Shown: piece after piece, positions 32,921 through 45,700 of the stretch
Layout: every line of letters begins with the position of its first letter
Position numbering within the stretch: the stretch's first letter is position 1
Assembly (NCBI RefSeq): GCF_905220415.1
Contig: NC_059553.1
Coordinates: forward strand, 10,068,501 to 10,132,500
Direction of reading: 5' to 3'
DNA length: 64,000 nt
DNA from: Colias croceus
Taxonomy: Eukaryota > Arthropoda > Insecta > Lepidoptera > Pieridae
Made by a program: the position numbers and the translations under genes
The notes under the pieces: generated by a model
The model's database searches: none
Seen by the model: only the letters and a program-made list of their open reading frames with translations
What the model was told of the DNA's origin: nothing

Positions 32921-34468
32921 CTAATCCTCCTCTTCATCGTTGGTAGCACCACCGCCCTGTCCCTTGCGGAGGTTCTTCCTCTTGACGCGACCTGGACGGC
33001 CACCGCCGAAGGGTGACTTGAGCGAGAAGTCAATGTGCTTGCCAGAGTCCAGGCGGACAATGAACGATGGGATGTTCACTACTTGCTTGCGGACGCTGGA
33101 AATTAGTTTTGTGTTAGTGAAACTACTTGTAGGTTAGAGTAGTTTTTATTGGCAATTCATATTGTAGATATTATAATTTTTTAACATTTTTAGGGAGACA
33201 ATAATAATTTATTATGTATTACTTTAATATTGTAAGAAATATGTATGTACAGACGATTATTATCAACTTCAAATAATTCTTGCAGACAGGGTAAAAAAAA
33301 CAGCTTCAAAGATATTACTTCAAAAAGCACGGCATAAGCTTATTTTTCAACATTTACATTGCAACATTTAGTAAACATAATTTAAGTAATAACAATGAGT
33401 ATGTATGTCTATTTATCTAAATATAATAATGTCCATGTATTGATACATACACCATACTTTACCTCTTAAAAGCTCAAAAGAGCAAATATTTCAAGACATT
33501 GATCTCAACAAGTTGAGAATCAAGTGGTCTTTATGATAATAGGCACAAGTTCAAACCGGCTTCATCCGGGATTTCTGCTTCACCTGCATTTGATTGTATT
33601 GTCAAATACCATTCACATATTGAATAAAATTGCTATCGAACAATAATACTGAATATTACATGAGTATAGTATGACCATGTTAAGAGATAGTTATGAAATT
33701 TATGTTATATATTACAATTCATCAACATTTTGCACCTATAATTTAACAATAAATGTGCATTCACAAATGCACCAACTCACCGAATGTGTCTCTGTCTGAT
33801 GAGGATCCTAGCGTGATGGATGGACTTGGCGAGACCAGCCTTGAAGACCTGTGTCTGCAGACGGCGCTCCAAGAAGTCCTCAATCTTAAGACCGAGCACG
33901 TAATCGAGTTTCATCTGTTTCTCGTCCAACACGCCGATTCTGACCAGACGACGGAGAAGTGCGTTACCTGAAAGTAAAATTTGACAATTTTAAGTAAAGA
34001 TCAAGGATTTTATTCAAAATTATAGATAAGCTAAGAAGATATTTCAGGTTAAATAGAATCATCAATTTATAATATGTCAAGAGGTTGCCATAAATGTTCA
34101 TCATAGTAAGAAAATCTTTGTTAGAAATTTAATTCAGTAATTGGCAAATGATCACAGCACATGTAGTAGGTTTACCAAAAAGTAAAAACATAACCTAATT
34201 TTAACATGCGAATAGTCGAATATATCAATAACGTGTGGAACTAACCTTCGAACAATCTCTTGGGGTCCTTCTCTTCAAGGGTGAGCAACTCACGGGCGGC
34301 CTTACGGATCCTGGCCAGCGTGTACTTGACCCTCCAGACCTCACGCTTGTTCCTCAGACCATATTCACCGATGATCTTCAACTCCTGGTCGAGACGCGCC
34401 TTTTCGAAGGGACGACGGGGCGTCACGTATGTCTTTGAGAAGACTGACGGCACACGGTTGTTCACCAT
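32921..34468 (-). CDS. RpS9: Ribosomal protein S9 (uS4)
   Basis: Exons 34246-34468, 33781-33967 and 32921-33095 join with phases 1 and 2 to give 194 aa, the usual RpS9 length. Starts MVNNRVPSVFSKTYVTPRRP, contains the S4 RNA-binding region (GVLDEKQMKLDYVLGLKIED, HHARILIRQRHIRVRKQVVN) and ends in the glycine/lysine-rich, acidic tail KGQGGGATNDEEED. Part of the 40S subunit, binding 18S rRNA near the mRNA entry channel. Spliced leader and TOP start are described separately. AATAAA follows within 10 nt of the stop (tttatt at 32912 on the plus strand). Confidence 0.97.
34040..34108 (-). ncRNA. Candidate box C/D snoRNA in RpS9 intron
   Basis: On the sense (minus) strand: box C ATGATGA (34098-34104), box C'-like TGATGAT mid-way, and box D CTGA (34044-34047), about 60 nt apart. 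Ribosomal protein introns often host snoRNAs. The flanking terminal stem is poor, so this is tentative. Confidence 0.22.
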
Positions 34469-34476
34469 GATGGCGA

Positions 34477-34887
34477 GCTATCGATTTATAAGATGATTAA
34501 TAACACAACACTACTATAGACCGGTGGAATTATAGGTTAACATAAAACACTATTGAGAGAATGCCTTCTTACAAAACCCCGAAGTATTTCGGTGCCGAGG
34601 ATAGTGGAATAAATTATTACACGTTAATTCATTTAGATTCACAGCATAGCACTTTTAAACTAGAACTTAGTTTGGTTTCGATATGTATGTAAAATTAATC
34701 TGTTTCCATCGGGTTAATTCATTACAATAAAAATATCATAAATCGAAATAATTCAGATGGACACTTTTAAAATTGTAAGTACAGTATTATTTTCCCGAAA
34801 GAAATCCAAATTTGCACCTTTTTTGATTATTTCCTAATAACTATATCACAACGCACCTGCACACAACACGGCTCGCCGAAAAAGAGG
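34477..34887 (-). promoter_or_regulatory. RpS9 transcription start with TOP motif and leader intron
   Basis: Reading leftwards, CCTCTTTTTCGG (TOP-type start, near 34887) opens a 31-nt leader exon ending CAG|GTGCGT at 34857. The acceptor tag lies at 34478-34480, 9 nt before the start codon (CTCGCCATC ATG). The TOP motif and a leader intron are typical for ribosomal protein genes and place mRNA under growth-dependent translation. Inferred from sequence only. Confidence 0.55.
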
Positions 34888-35024
34888 TTATGAGAAGGTC
34901 TGTCACTTTGACAGTCAAATAACTCGTCGACAGCTGTCAAGGGGCAAGTCCAGAGACTATAAAAGTCATTACAGTTTATAGATTATTATATTATTTTATT
35001 ATCTGTATTGATTGAATAATTCTT

Positions 35025-35610
35025 AGGCTGGGTCCACATTTGTAGCATCTTGATGTATCACGATCAGTCGTATCGTATCGAGTATTTGTATCATTAATAT
35101 GGACGCTCATTTGTCCATGTCGTATTATAAAGGCGTATCTTGAAAAAAAAACGCGTCCATACTTATCAACTGCTGTATCATGTCAGTGTATCATTATAAC
35201 ACTTTCGTTATCCCAGCTCATCTTTAATGTTTACTCCTCTTTCACAAACCACGAAATGACGGGAACACAGGCAATGATCGCGTATCAATTGCATTCACGT
35301 CCAAACTTGAGCGATACGATGTGTATCCTCTTTGATGATAGCGGAAAAACCGACACACGATGGTTCGCGGTGTATCACGTATATCGTATCGTAATACAGT
35401 ATCAAAATACGTCCATACCACCGATCGTGATACGCGTATCAGATACGAGGTGTATCATGATACACGGTTAGTGCGGATCGGGCCGTATCAGATACGGCGT
35501 GTATCATCAACGGGTATCATCTTGCGTCCAAACTAGCGATCATGATACGCGCCGAGGCCACGCAACGGAGATACGATACACCGAAATGCTACAAATGTGG
35601 ACCCGGCTTT
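35025..35610. mobile_element. 586-bp MITE rich in GTATC words
   Basis: Left end (A)GGCTGGGTCCACATTTGTAG and right end inverted (gctacaaatgtggacccggc). The body repeats 'cgtatc', 'gtatcatgat' and 'tgatacacg' many times in both orientations. No coding capacity. Confidence 0.7.
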
Positions 35611-35699
35611 ACTAATTAAATTTAATCACTGTTACTTAATGATCTAGGAATAATTCTTACTAATTAAATTTAATCACTGTTACTTAATGATCTAGGAAT
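35609..35699 (+). repeat. 43-bp sequence duplicated in tandem
   Basis: The 43 bp starting ttactaattaaatttaatca at 35609 recur exactly at 35657 after a 5-nt spacer. It begins right at the right end of the MITE. Confidence 0.8.
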
Positions 35700-36145
35700 C
35701 GACTTTTTACACCATAAAAGTTTTCATGTAATTATAATTTAAATACGTAATTGAATACTCTGCTTCTAGGTGGCTTCTTCAGATGAGAATAGTATACATA
35801 TATCGTTACCGTTAGATATGAAACGGCAAACTATTAGCACATTCTCGAACCTGCGCAGAAGAAAAATAAGGTATTCAAGTATATCCGAGTAATAATCCGG
35901 AATAATATCTGTAGGTTTCCAGCATTCTTACTTTTTTATTAATCAGAAAAGTGAAATTAAACTAGAAACTACAGTCGAATTTGAAACAGCATTTTTAAAT
36001 GTTCAATTTTTTTTTAAATGTATAAATACATAAAAGGACATTCATAGATAATAGGAATACAAAGTAAATACATACATATAGAAATTAATTTATTTAATAT
36101 TTTCTACAAATTGTATTTTTCAAATATTTACATAATGCTTAAAAG
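35700..36145. other. KRI1 3' flank
   Basis: No exon seen. AT-rich; probably the KRI1 3' untranslated region (to about 36080) and intergenic sequence. Confidence 0.4.
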
Positions 36146-39100
36146 TTAAAACTTTTTATATTTCAAGAAACTCCTGTACTTTTTAGGATTAAGCCCATAC
36201 GCTTTCAATCTCTCATCTGATAATTTTGACAGAGGATTTTTGTTATCACTAGACTTATTATTTGAAGTCTTTTTCTTATCATTATTGAATTGTTTTTTGT
36301 TTTTCTTCCTTTTCGGTGCATTATCATCATTGAAATTAGCTTTTCTCTTTTGTCCTTGTGTTTTATTGAAAACACCAGTTTTACTTGCTTTAGTTGATTC
36401 AGAATTCACATCCTCAACTGTGAACGAATTATGTTTCTTTCTCTTTCCAAAATTAGTAGCTATAATATTTATCGATTTATCTGTGTTAGCTTGTGTGCTT
36501 TCACCATTTGTTTGAATGTCAGCGTTAATTTGTTTATTTTTCTTTTTCTTTTTCCTTCTAGAATTTTCGTTAATTTGACTATTTTCAACCACTTCTTTTT
36601 CATTATTAACTTGTACACAATTAGTTACTTCAGTTTTATGTTTCTTCTTCTTTTTACCTTCATTAGCTTCTATAGCACTATCATTGTCTTTATTATCATT
36701 TATATTGCTTGTATTTTCATCAACAACATTAATGCTATTATCTTCTGTATTTATTTCTGTTGCATTGTGACTTCCATGTTTGTGTTTCTTTTTCTTATTT
36801 TTCTTTGTTTTAACTTCATTTTCTATTCCCGTATCATTATTTTCAGATAAGTCATTTAGTTCTGTATTCTCTTCATCCTTGTTGTTACTAACTTCAGTTT
36901 CATCGTCGTTTTTAGTTTTATTCTTCTTCTTTTTCTTCTTCTTCTTCTTAATTGTTTCTTCAAGGGGTACAACCACTTCTGGCTCCCTGAAAATTGAATA
37001 AAAATTATATTTACTATAAAATTTATATTCCCGTAGTCGCATTTAAATTTGGTCTACTTCTGACATGCGAAAGGTGGTTTTGTTTATGGTTAAAAATAAT
37101 TATTTTAATTTTAGAATAACAAGACATATCATATAGGATTTTTACTACAAAATTTGTAAGAGAACTATACTGAAACTAACTAGATGTATACTAGTCTAAA
37201 ATTGCGACTATTTAATATATTATCTTTGTATTGAATAATTCAATAGTAAAATAAAACTTACTCAGGTAAATCCTTGAACAAACTCGGCAATACTTTGCGT
37301 TTGAGTCTCTCGTCAGCTGCTTTCTGTCTGTATGTGTTCACTTCACTCTTCTCTATATTTTCTGGACGATATTTAACTATTTTCTTCAATGGCACCCATT
37401 GAGTTAGTTCTTTGTCATCAGCTAGGAGAATCTGAAAACATTTTATCAATTTATCAATACATTATTTATTATTAGAATTAATACTATTGTATTATTAGCT
37501 TTTGCTCGGGCCTTTAAACAAGTTGAAATTTCACTATCTGTACAATTTTCGATTCAGCTTCAAGATTAACAAAAAATTTCATTAAAATAGGCTCAATCGT
37601 ATAGTTTAAGTTCAGTGACAAATACACCCACCAAAGAAAATATTCTAAAATATACCTTACCTCCTCTATACTAAGTCCATAATCATTCGGCACAACCTCC
37701 CTATATTTGAACCTGGTCGGCAAGTCTCCACCGATCACATCTTCACAATCCATCTTATAATACTCTTCCATGAATTCACTGTATGTTTTTTCAACATCTG
37801 GCACAAATTTTGGCTTATCTTCTGCTAATATTTCAGCTAGCTTGGATTTACGCTTGCGGTTTCTGCGTTTCTTGCCTACGTTTCTCTTTAATTCCTCTAC
37901 TAGATTCTCTTTCGCCTTTTTGGGATCGTAGTCCGCGTCCATCTGGGAAACAATAAAAAATAATGAGTTTCATATTAAGTTTTATAGCATTCAAATGCTT
38001 TACACAGAGAAATTTTTATAGAATAGAAAAAAAAAAGCCATGCCAGGATGTATTAATGAAAAAAATACCTAAAATAATGAGTGTCAAATCACATAATATT
38101 ATTATGGTTTTTTTGTTCAATTCAATGTTAAGCGTTAAATTTTTATTTAATCATAAATTGTATGTACTTGTGATATATATTTTTTTATGTCACATATCTG
38201 CAAAAACTATAAGCAGGTCGGTTGAAATGTGTGGACGATATTTATAAATGGATTATTAAGCTTTTCCTCTACACCAAGTTAGTCTAAATTATTAGTTCGT
38301 AATTCTCTCTTACATTAAAATCTTCATCTTCACAATGTGGTCCATTTTCATTATCAACATTTTGCTTCTCATTCTCATAGTTATCCCAATTTTCTGAAAA
38401 TACAGTTAAAAATTATTTTCTAATTTTATTGCTCGCAAATAGATTTTACGAGTTTTTTATATTTAGCTATACATATATACAAAAGTTATTACAATTAATT
38501 CAACTTTGTTTTAATTTAAATATAGACAGCATCTATGCTATGCATCTATTTTAAGCATATAAAAAAAAAACTAAATTCTTTGTGAATTATACCAATTTCA
38601 AGCTCCTCATCGAGATCAGGGAAGACGGGTTTCTCATCATCAGCCTGGCCGTAGAACTGTTCATCAAATAGCTGCTTCATTCGTTTGTCGTGCTCGTCGG
38701 GATCAAAGTCACCCTCTATATCTTGTTCCTGTGGACAATAAATCAATATTTTTGATTTATTATATAAAATAAAAATAATTGTGTTCTGTTTGTAACGTAA
38801 AAATTCACATACTATGTAGTGCGACAAAGATACAATATACATTTAAACCGTTCTCCGTAAAGAGTTAGCAAAGTTAGCGAAACGCAACCCGGCTAATTAG
38901 CCAACTTCAAAGAGAACGTGTTTTTTACGTATGTCGCTTCTATCTCAATTAATATATGTATTCTAAGTTATCAATATTATTATCTATAATAGTTTTGTGA
39001 AATTCATTTCCTATTATATTAGATTTGGTAGAAACTAATTTTAACAAATTAGATAAATTAGCTATTATCATAGGAAACTGCTTTTACATAATCAATATTA

Positions 39101-42100
39101 TGCTTTATTCACAAGAAAAATTGTAAAGTACACTCAAAACATACCTCAAAAGCAAGATCCTCATTGCCGGTAACCTCCTTGATCTTAGCGATCTTTTCCT
39201 GTATCTCTTTCAATTTTAGTGCCTTCATCCTCGCGATCTCTTCCATTTTCTTCTTCTTCTCTTGTTCTTTCCTCTCTCGTATTTCCGCGCGTTTGCGTGA
39301 GCGACGGTCGTCTTTGGGACGTATGTAGTTCATTGTACGGGGGTAGCGTTTTAGCTAGAAATATTTCATGCATTATTAGTTTTATATTGTAAGACATACG
39401 TATGGTGTTCATTTAGAGTAGAGAGAGAGACAGTTATATGGATCCCTTTTTTCACGGAGTTCTGTCAAATAAATGGGTAATCCTACTACTGAAACTCAAA
39501 CTCAAACATTTATTTATTCATGGAGAAGAGATAACTTGTAACTACTTAATGAGAAATCACTACAGTTATACATCAAAGTCCTCCGCCGCGTCTGTTCGTG
39601 ATGAACTTAAAAATGAATGCACCGATTTTAGACTGCGTGAGCGAAGTCGCGGACAGCAAGATAAACTTAAAAACTGCTGTGGTGATTTTAAATATTTTAA
39701 TCCATGTTAGTGGATGATGAGTAAGAAAAATAATGTACTTATTCAAAGAAATATTATGGTTGAGTTTTACTTTAGAGAAATATTTTTATTTACTGTTTAT
39801 GTTATAAATATCTTTCTGTTATATTATGATTATTTATTCTCTTAATGCTTTTCATCAAGAATAATAAAACAATAATTTAACTAACATATTCCTCATCTGG
39901 TTCTTCAAATCGGAAGTTATAAGCCCGTTCAAATTTCCCCTGTTCCTCGACTGTCTTCTCGTCAGCTTCCAAGTCTTCATCATCTCTTACTTTCTCTTCT
40001 GGCACTGCTTCATCATCATCATCCAAATATCTAGAATTTGAAAGACGTAAAGAAAATACATTAGAGCAAGCAAAATAAAAATATAAAGTTTGTGTAACAT
40101 AAAATAATTTTATAATGGCTTCTGTTTAAAAAACGGAATATTCATTATATGTATGAACGGAATATTAATCTACTAGAAAATCTAATATATTGATTTAACT
40201 TATATTATTCTCTATTTATTTTCAGTGGATAGCACATTGAATTTTGAAACTTAAATTGTAAAAAAATATGATAACTACTGAACACATTTTGATGATACTT
40301 AGCAGTGATGTAGCTCATCTAACAGAAAAACACATAAGCTAAAGAAATACTAGCTACTAGATGAAACCACATGCCACTCATAATGCAAATTTGTTGGGTA
40401 TTAAATAATACCAGAAACAAATTTGCATTATGAGTGATTTAACGATAATTCACCCAAAAACTGTTTTAAAGAACAAGAATACACAATATTCACCGTTTAT
40501 TCAATATATAGTCCCTCAGAAATGCCTCTCCGTCATTCAGCGTAGGATCAGACCATAACGACTTGAGTGGAGCCAAGTCTTTCTCTACCTCATCATCAAT
40601 ATGCTCAGCCTTGCCTGTTAGGAAATCTTTTAGTTTCCCATCCTGATAATATTAATGAAATTTTTAATTATTTATGACACATTCTATGAAACCAATAATA
40701 AGAATAGGTATATAATTACAATATCAAACATTTATTTTATCAATTAGACTTCTTCTGGAAGCACTTTTGAATCTTCATGACATTTTTAACATTTACCACC
40801 AATTCGGAAAGCAGTATATAAGGAGAAGAACTGGCAAGAAACTCCATAGTTGCTATTATAAACATAAAGGTTTTTTGGAAGGCAAGAAAGTAAAATCGGA
40901 CTATGTCTATGACTTTGGATTGTTTGCAGTTTGTATGTTGAAGAAAATACAACAAATAAAATTTTTTAGCTTTTTGTAACAAACCCTTCTTGTTTCAATT
41001 ATTTGAAAATGTTTTTATTTTTTTAATAAAATCACTACATAGTATAAAACAAAGTCGCTTTCTCTGTCCCTTTGTATGCTTAAATCTTTAAAACTACGCA
41101 ATGGATTTTGATGCGGTTTTTTTTAATAGATAGAGTGATTCAAGAGGAAGGTTTTAGTATATAATTCATAAGGTTTTAGAAAAGCGGGCGAAGCCGCGGG
41201 CGGTAAGCTATTTGACAATAAATCAAATAAATAAATCATTTATTTCACTAATAAAACATTTTACAAATTAGAGCGACAATATAAGTAAAAATAATAATAC
41301 CTCAGGTTTTGTATCTTTCTTTACTGGTTCATCAATTTCAGCTTTCTTTTCAATACTGAATATGTTGGGTCCATCGTCATCATCATCATCACTGTCAGCA
41401 AATGTTACTTTTTTCACTTCCTCTTTTTTTTCTAAAATCATATGAATTGTATGTATTATTATTAAATAAATAAACAAAATTATATTGTATGAGATAGATG
41501 TACATATTATCACAAAATAAATTATTTAGTTCACAAAGATGACTAACTTAAGATGCTTAAAATATTACATGCACAATGTTTATTGAACTATTATACTATG
41601 TCAAAAAACTCACATTAATAATTCCCCTATATTTTAAACTAGCGGTCCACCCCAGCCTCGCCCGTGGTACATATTTCACAGTAAAAGGTAGCCTATGTTC
41701 TTTCTCAGGGTCTAAAGATTGTCTGTGCCAAATTTCATCAAAATCAGTCCAGTAGTTTATGCGTGAAAACTATACATACATACATTCAAACCTTTCCTCT
41801 TTATAATATTAGTATAGATAGAATAAAAAGGCTTTTCTTAAGGAAAAGTCTATTCTACAGAAGAAAAGCATAAAATAAAATAAAGAATTCATACCCTTTT
41901 CCTTCTCTACTTTCTCATCAAAGAACTTATAATTCGGGTCGTATATTCTAGGATCCTTAGTTTTTAATAGAGATAATGTTTTAAGGAATTGAACCTCAAC
42001 TTCTTCGTTAATTTCTGGCGGTTCATCGCTTTCATCTTCGCTATCTGATTCCGATCCATTTGAATCTAATGATTTTGATCCATACTTCTGTTCCACTGAA

Positions 42101-42289
42101 ATTAATAGAATTATATTAATTGATTTTTATTATATGAACTTATCTCATTAAATAGAAAATCTTATATTTACGTTTGTGTAGCTCCTCCTTTTCGCGCCAC
42201 CTATCGTATTTCTTCGCATATTCATTTTCTGTTTTTAAACTAACTTCTTCCTCTTCAGAATCCTCATCAAATAATTTCTTTTTAGTCAT
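36146..42289 (-). CDS. Kri1: KRI1, ribosome biogenesis protein
   Basis: Eleven exons, all GT-AG with matching phases: 42172-42289, 41895-42095, 41301-41431, 40494-40642, 39886-40030, 39145-39354, 38593-38728, 38314-38393, 37661-37942, 37262-37431 and 36146-36986, giving 820 aa. Order of features: MTKKKLFDEDSEEEEVSL start; acidic tracts (SDDDDDDGPN); the conserved KRI1 core (DFLTGKAEH, LWSDPTLNDGEAFLRDYILN, RYPRTMNYIRPKDDRRSRKR, DFDPDEHDKRMKQLFDEQFY); the C-terminal KRI1 domain (DADYDPKKAKENLVEEL..., DLPTRFKYREVVPNDYGLSI, ILLADDKELTQWVPLKKIVK). Then a long lysine/asparagine-rich tail of about 280 residues in one exon. KRI1 works in nucleolar 40S assembly with KRR1. It starts head to head with CPSF3. 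Introns carry LINE and retroelement tails. Confidence 0.95.
39480..39560 (+). repeat. Possible LINE tail in KRI1 intron
   Basis: 'ctgaaactcaaactcaaaca' followed by 'tttatttattca', the usual low-complexity 3' end of lepidopteran Jockey-like elements. Short and not certain. Confidence 0.3.
40375..40436. repeat. Perfect 21-bp hairpin in KRI1 intron
   Basis: Arm cactcataatgcaaatttgt(t) at 40375-40395 is inverted exactly at 40416-40436; the 20-nt loop itself contains an inverted 'gggtatt..aataccag' pair. Confidence 0.75.
40728..40880. mobile_element. LINE 3'-tail fragment, copy 2
   Basis: Matches 6945-7090 over about 120 bp (agacttcttctggaagcac, attcggaaagcagtatat, ggcaagaaactccatag). It is inside the KRI1 intron between exons 3 and 4. 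Confidence 0.6.
41030..41205 (-). repeat. Retroelement tail, family B, inverted
   Basis: 'ttctctgtccctttgtatgc' to 'gcgggcgaagccgcgggcgg'; nearly the same as 3655-3830. In KRI1 intron 3. Confidence 0.7.
41637..41816 (+). repeat. Retroelement tail, family A
   Basis: 'ctagcggtccaccccagcct' to 'ttcctctttataatattagt'. In KRI1 intron 2. Confidence 0.7.
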
Positions 42290-42773
42290 TTTTTTAAAGA
42301 TAAATGTTAAAATTATTTTTGATCACACTTAAATCCACTTTCATTCCACATGGTATTCCAAATGTTGTGAGGTTGTCACTGTCAATTAGTGTCATCACAG
42401 GTTGACACAAAAAGTCATAACAAAGTATTAGTGCGTTCATCAAAATAATTCGTTCATGTTATAAAATAAAGGATTATGATTAAGAGTGAAAATCGAAATT
42501 GGACGATATTGGACACTTTTTTTAATCAATGATTGATGATTGTCCCGCAGATTATGTTGAAAATGCAACAGAGGTAAATAAAAAATCTGGGTTTAATAAT
42601 GACAGCTTGAAATGCTTGCATTCGAGTCTGTGGCATTGTCATATATAAAAAAAAATTCTAACCTAGAATTTAAAAACCGGCTGACAGCAATCATTGTTTA
42701 CCAAACATTCTATAAAAAGGAAAATATTGATGTTCTTGTAAATAATTAGATTAAAGATTAATACAATTTAATT
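42290..42773. promoter_or_regulatory. Probable bidirectional promoter, KRI1 / CPSF3
   Basis: Only 484 bp separate the two start codons, and the genes point away from each other. No TATA box stands out, as usual for shared promoters of housekeeping genes. Leaders and transcription starts cannot be placed from sequence alone. Confidence 0.5.
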
Positions 42774-45700
42774 ATGACGACAAATCCACGTAAAGGCACG
42801 GATCCGGTGCCTATGGAAGAAAGTGATCAACTCACTATTCGACCACTGTAAATAAATTTTTTTTATTTTCGATGTTCTGATTTCAAATTATTGAATTCCA
42901 TCGTAATTCGTATTGAAGTAATAACTAATAAAACTTTTAACATACTTCGGTTACTAACGTTTTTTCCTCGTAGTTAATTACGAAATCAAAACAGTTCTTG
43001 TTTTTTTACAAATTAAGGCTCTTTGTGTTATTTCAGTGGTGCTGGCCAGGAAGTCGGTCGATCATGTATAATGCTTGAATTTAAGAGCAAGAAAATCATG
43101 GCAAGTAAATTTCTTTACACAAATTTATTTCATATTATGCTTTTGGTTGTATTAAAAATACTAATATTTTGTATAATTTTAGTTGGATTGTGGTATTCAC
43201 CCTGGCTTATCGGGAATGGATGCTTTACCATTCGTGGATTTAATTGAAGCTGATGAGGTGGATTTGCTGCTCATTTCACAGTAAGTACAAATGTATAATT
43301 TATCTCTCATTTACACTCCCATTTTCAAAAAAATTACTTTAATTTATAGGTTCATCTCTCATTTATGCTTACGCTGCCCAAATTCTACATAATTTTCCAT
43401 GTATTGTGTTTTTTTAAACTGAACTATATTCACATGATGTTTAATCTTGAAAAAATAAAGTGTTTAAAATATTACTAGAATAATATATTTAAAATATTTC
43501 TAATCACATTAATTTTTCAGTTTTCATTTAGATCACAGTGGAGCACTACCATGGTTCCTAACAAAGACATCATTCAAAGGCCGAGTGTTTATGACGCATG
43601 CAACAAAAGCCATATATAGGTGGCTTGTCTCCGATTATATTAAAGTCAGGTATTGTAGAAGATTTTTAAATAAGTTATTAAAGTTATCAAATTGATTTTA
43701 TGATCTAATCGAACCATATTAGTTTTTAAATTTACAAATAAAATGTGATACTTAATGTATTGATGTAAGTCTGGCCTTTGTTGTATTTAATTTTTAGTTT
43801 TACAGCATTAAAATGCTTGACAAATGAAAATTTGTAAATTAATTGTAGTATCTGCAAAGAATTAATGATGGATTAATTAATTTAAAAAAAATTGTATTAT
43901 TCATTATCATTTAAGAAATTAATTTAAAGAATATTTGCACCATCGAGACTCAACTATACTTATAAACTTATCTGTTATTCCAGTAACATATCAACGGAAC
44001 AAATGCTGTACACAGAATCGGATCTAGAAGGTTCCATGGACCGTATAGAAACCATCAACTTCCACGAGGAGAAAGATGTCAAGGGAGTGAGGTTCTGGGC
44101 GTACAATGCGGGCCATGTGCTTGGCGCTGCTATGTTCATGATTGAGATCGCTGGCGTTAAAGTAAGTGGTTTTTTAATTGGTGATAATTTGTTGTAATTT
44201 TTATTGTATTTTAAGGTAGAATATGTATATAAGTTTGAAAAAAGACAAGAACATGTATTTTAATACATATAGACACATAACAAAAAGTAAATAATAATTA
44301 TTAAAAAGATTCTACAGTGCATCTACAGAAATTATCATACACTTTTATTTAAAGTAACATGCTTGAAAAATGCTAAACTGCATAACTGCAGATTATCATC
44401 AAAATCAGTTCATTGGTTTTTGTGTGATATACTTACAAACATTGATGGACTAGATTCTTACAAATATTTGCATTGAGAATATTAATAGGATAATAGTTCA
44501 TGTCCTGAAATATTACTATTTCTGTGTTTCAGGTTTTATACACAGGAGATTTCTCGCGGCAAGAAGACAGGCATTTAATGGCTGCAGAAATACCAAGCGT
44601 TCATCCAGACGTGTTAATTACAGTAAGTTATGTTTTGTATACATTTTTAAATGTCTCAATTAGTGATTAAAATTCACTACTTTGAAATTGAGATAGGGTA
44701 CCGAAAAATGATCGACGTATTTCATAAGAATTAGACTGAGAGCAGCCTGTTCAATGTTCATACTTTTTATAAAATATTCGGTAAAAATAGATAATTATGT
44801 TAAATAACTATAAAATATGTTTTATAGTTATTTCATATTTGTATCGTTCTTGAATATAAGAAATAACAGGGGTCCCAGGTGAGTGCCCTGTGGAACACCA
44901 GTTTGCGCAAAGTACAGTACAGAGATAGAGTTGCGAACAGCTACCGATTGAGTTTGATTATGCAATTATGATTATAGTCATTTTAATCATCATTCTCCAA
45001 TCTAGTAATTAACACATTTTTGAAGTAGCAAAATGTTGTTGACTTTATCAAAAGCATTGTTAAAGTTATCATCATCCTTTTTATTGTTTTCTTGGTAACT
45101 AGAGATTTGTGTCTACTCATTTGCTTTTATTGATACTTATTTATTGTTTTCTTCGTTTTGTGATTTATATTTAGGTTTAATTAGAAAAGGATAATAATTA
45201 TTTATTATTTCTTTTTGTGTGTTGCCACCTTGCATCTGTCAAAAAAAATATTTTGGTACTGTAATAATTCATAGGTTACACGCTTAGTCTGGCGTCAGTT
45301 CAGTCCATCAGTTTGATCCGGCTTAGACTGATGCCAGAATGATGGATGAAAAACACGGTATATTCTGAACCATCAGTCCGTCAGTCAACCGGTTAGACGA
45401 TAATTCTCCCGTCATTCTGAGCAGACTGATGGACTGAACTGACGCCAGACTGAGCGTGTAACCTATGTCTAAGATCTACATATGACACTCACACATTTTA
45501 TTCGTTTTGTCTCTTTTTTAGTAATTAGTAAATAAATTCCACATAATATACCAGGAATCAACGTACGGCACTCACATCCACGAAAAGCGCGAGGAGCGAG
45601 AGAGTCGCTTCACCAGTCTAGTGAGCGATATAGTGACGCGCGGGGGGCGGTGTCTCATACCCGTGTTCGCGTTGGGCAGGGCTCAGGAACTGCTGCTTAT

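Noticed and set aside
36240..37001. Plus-strand Phe/Leu-rich frames
   Set aside because: Antisense of the Lys-rich KRI1 tail.
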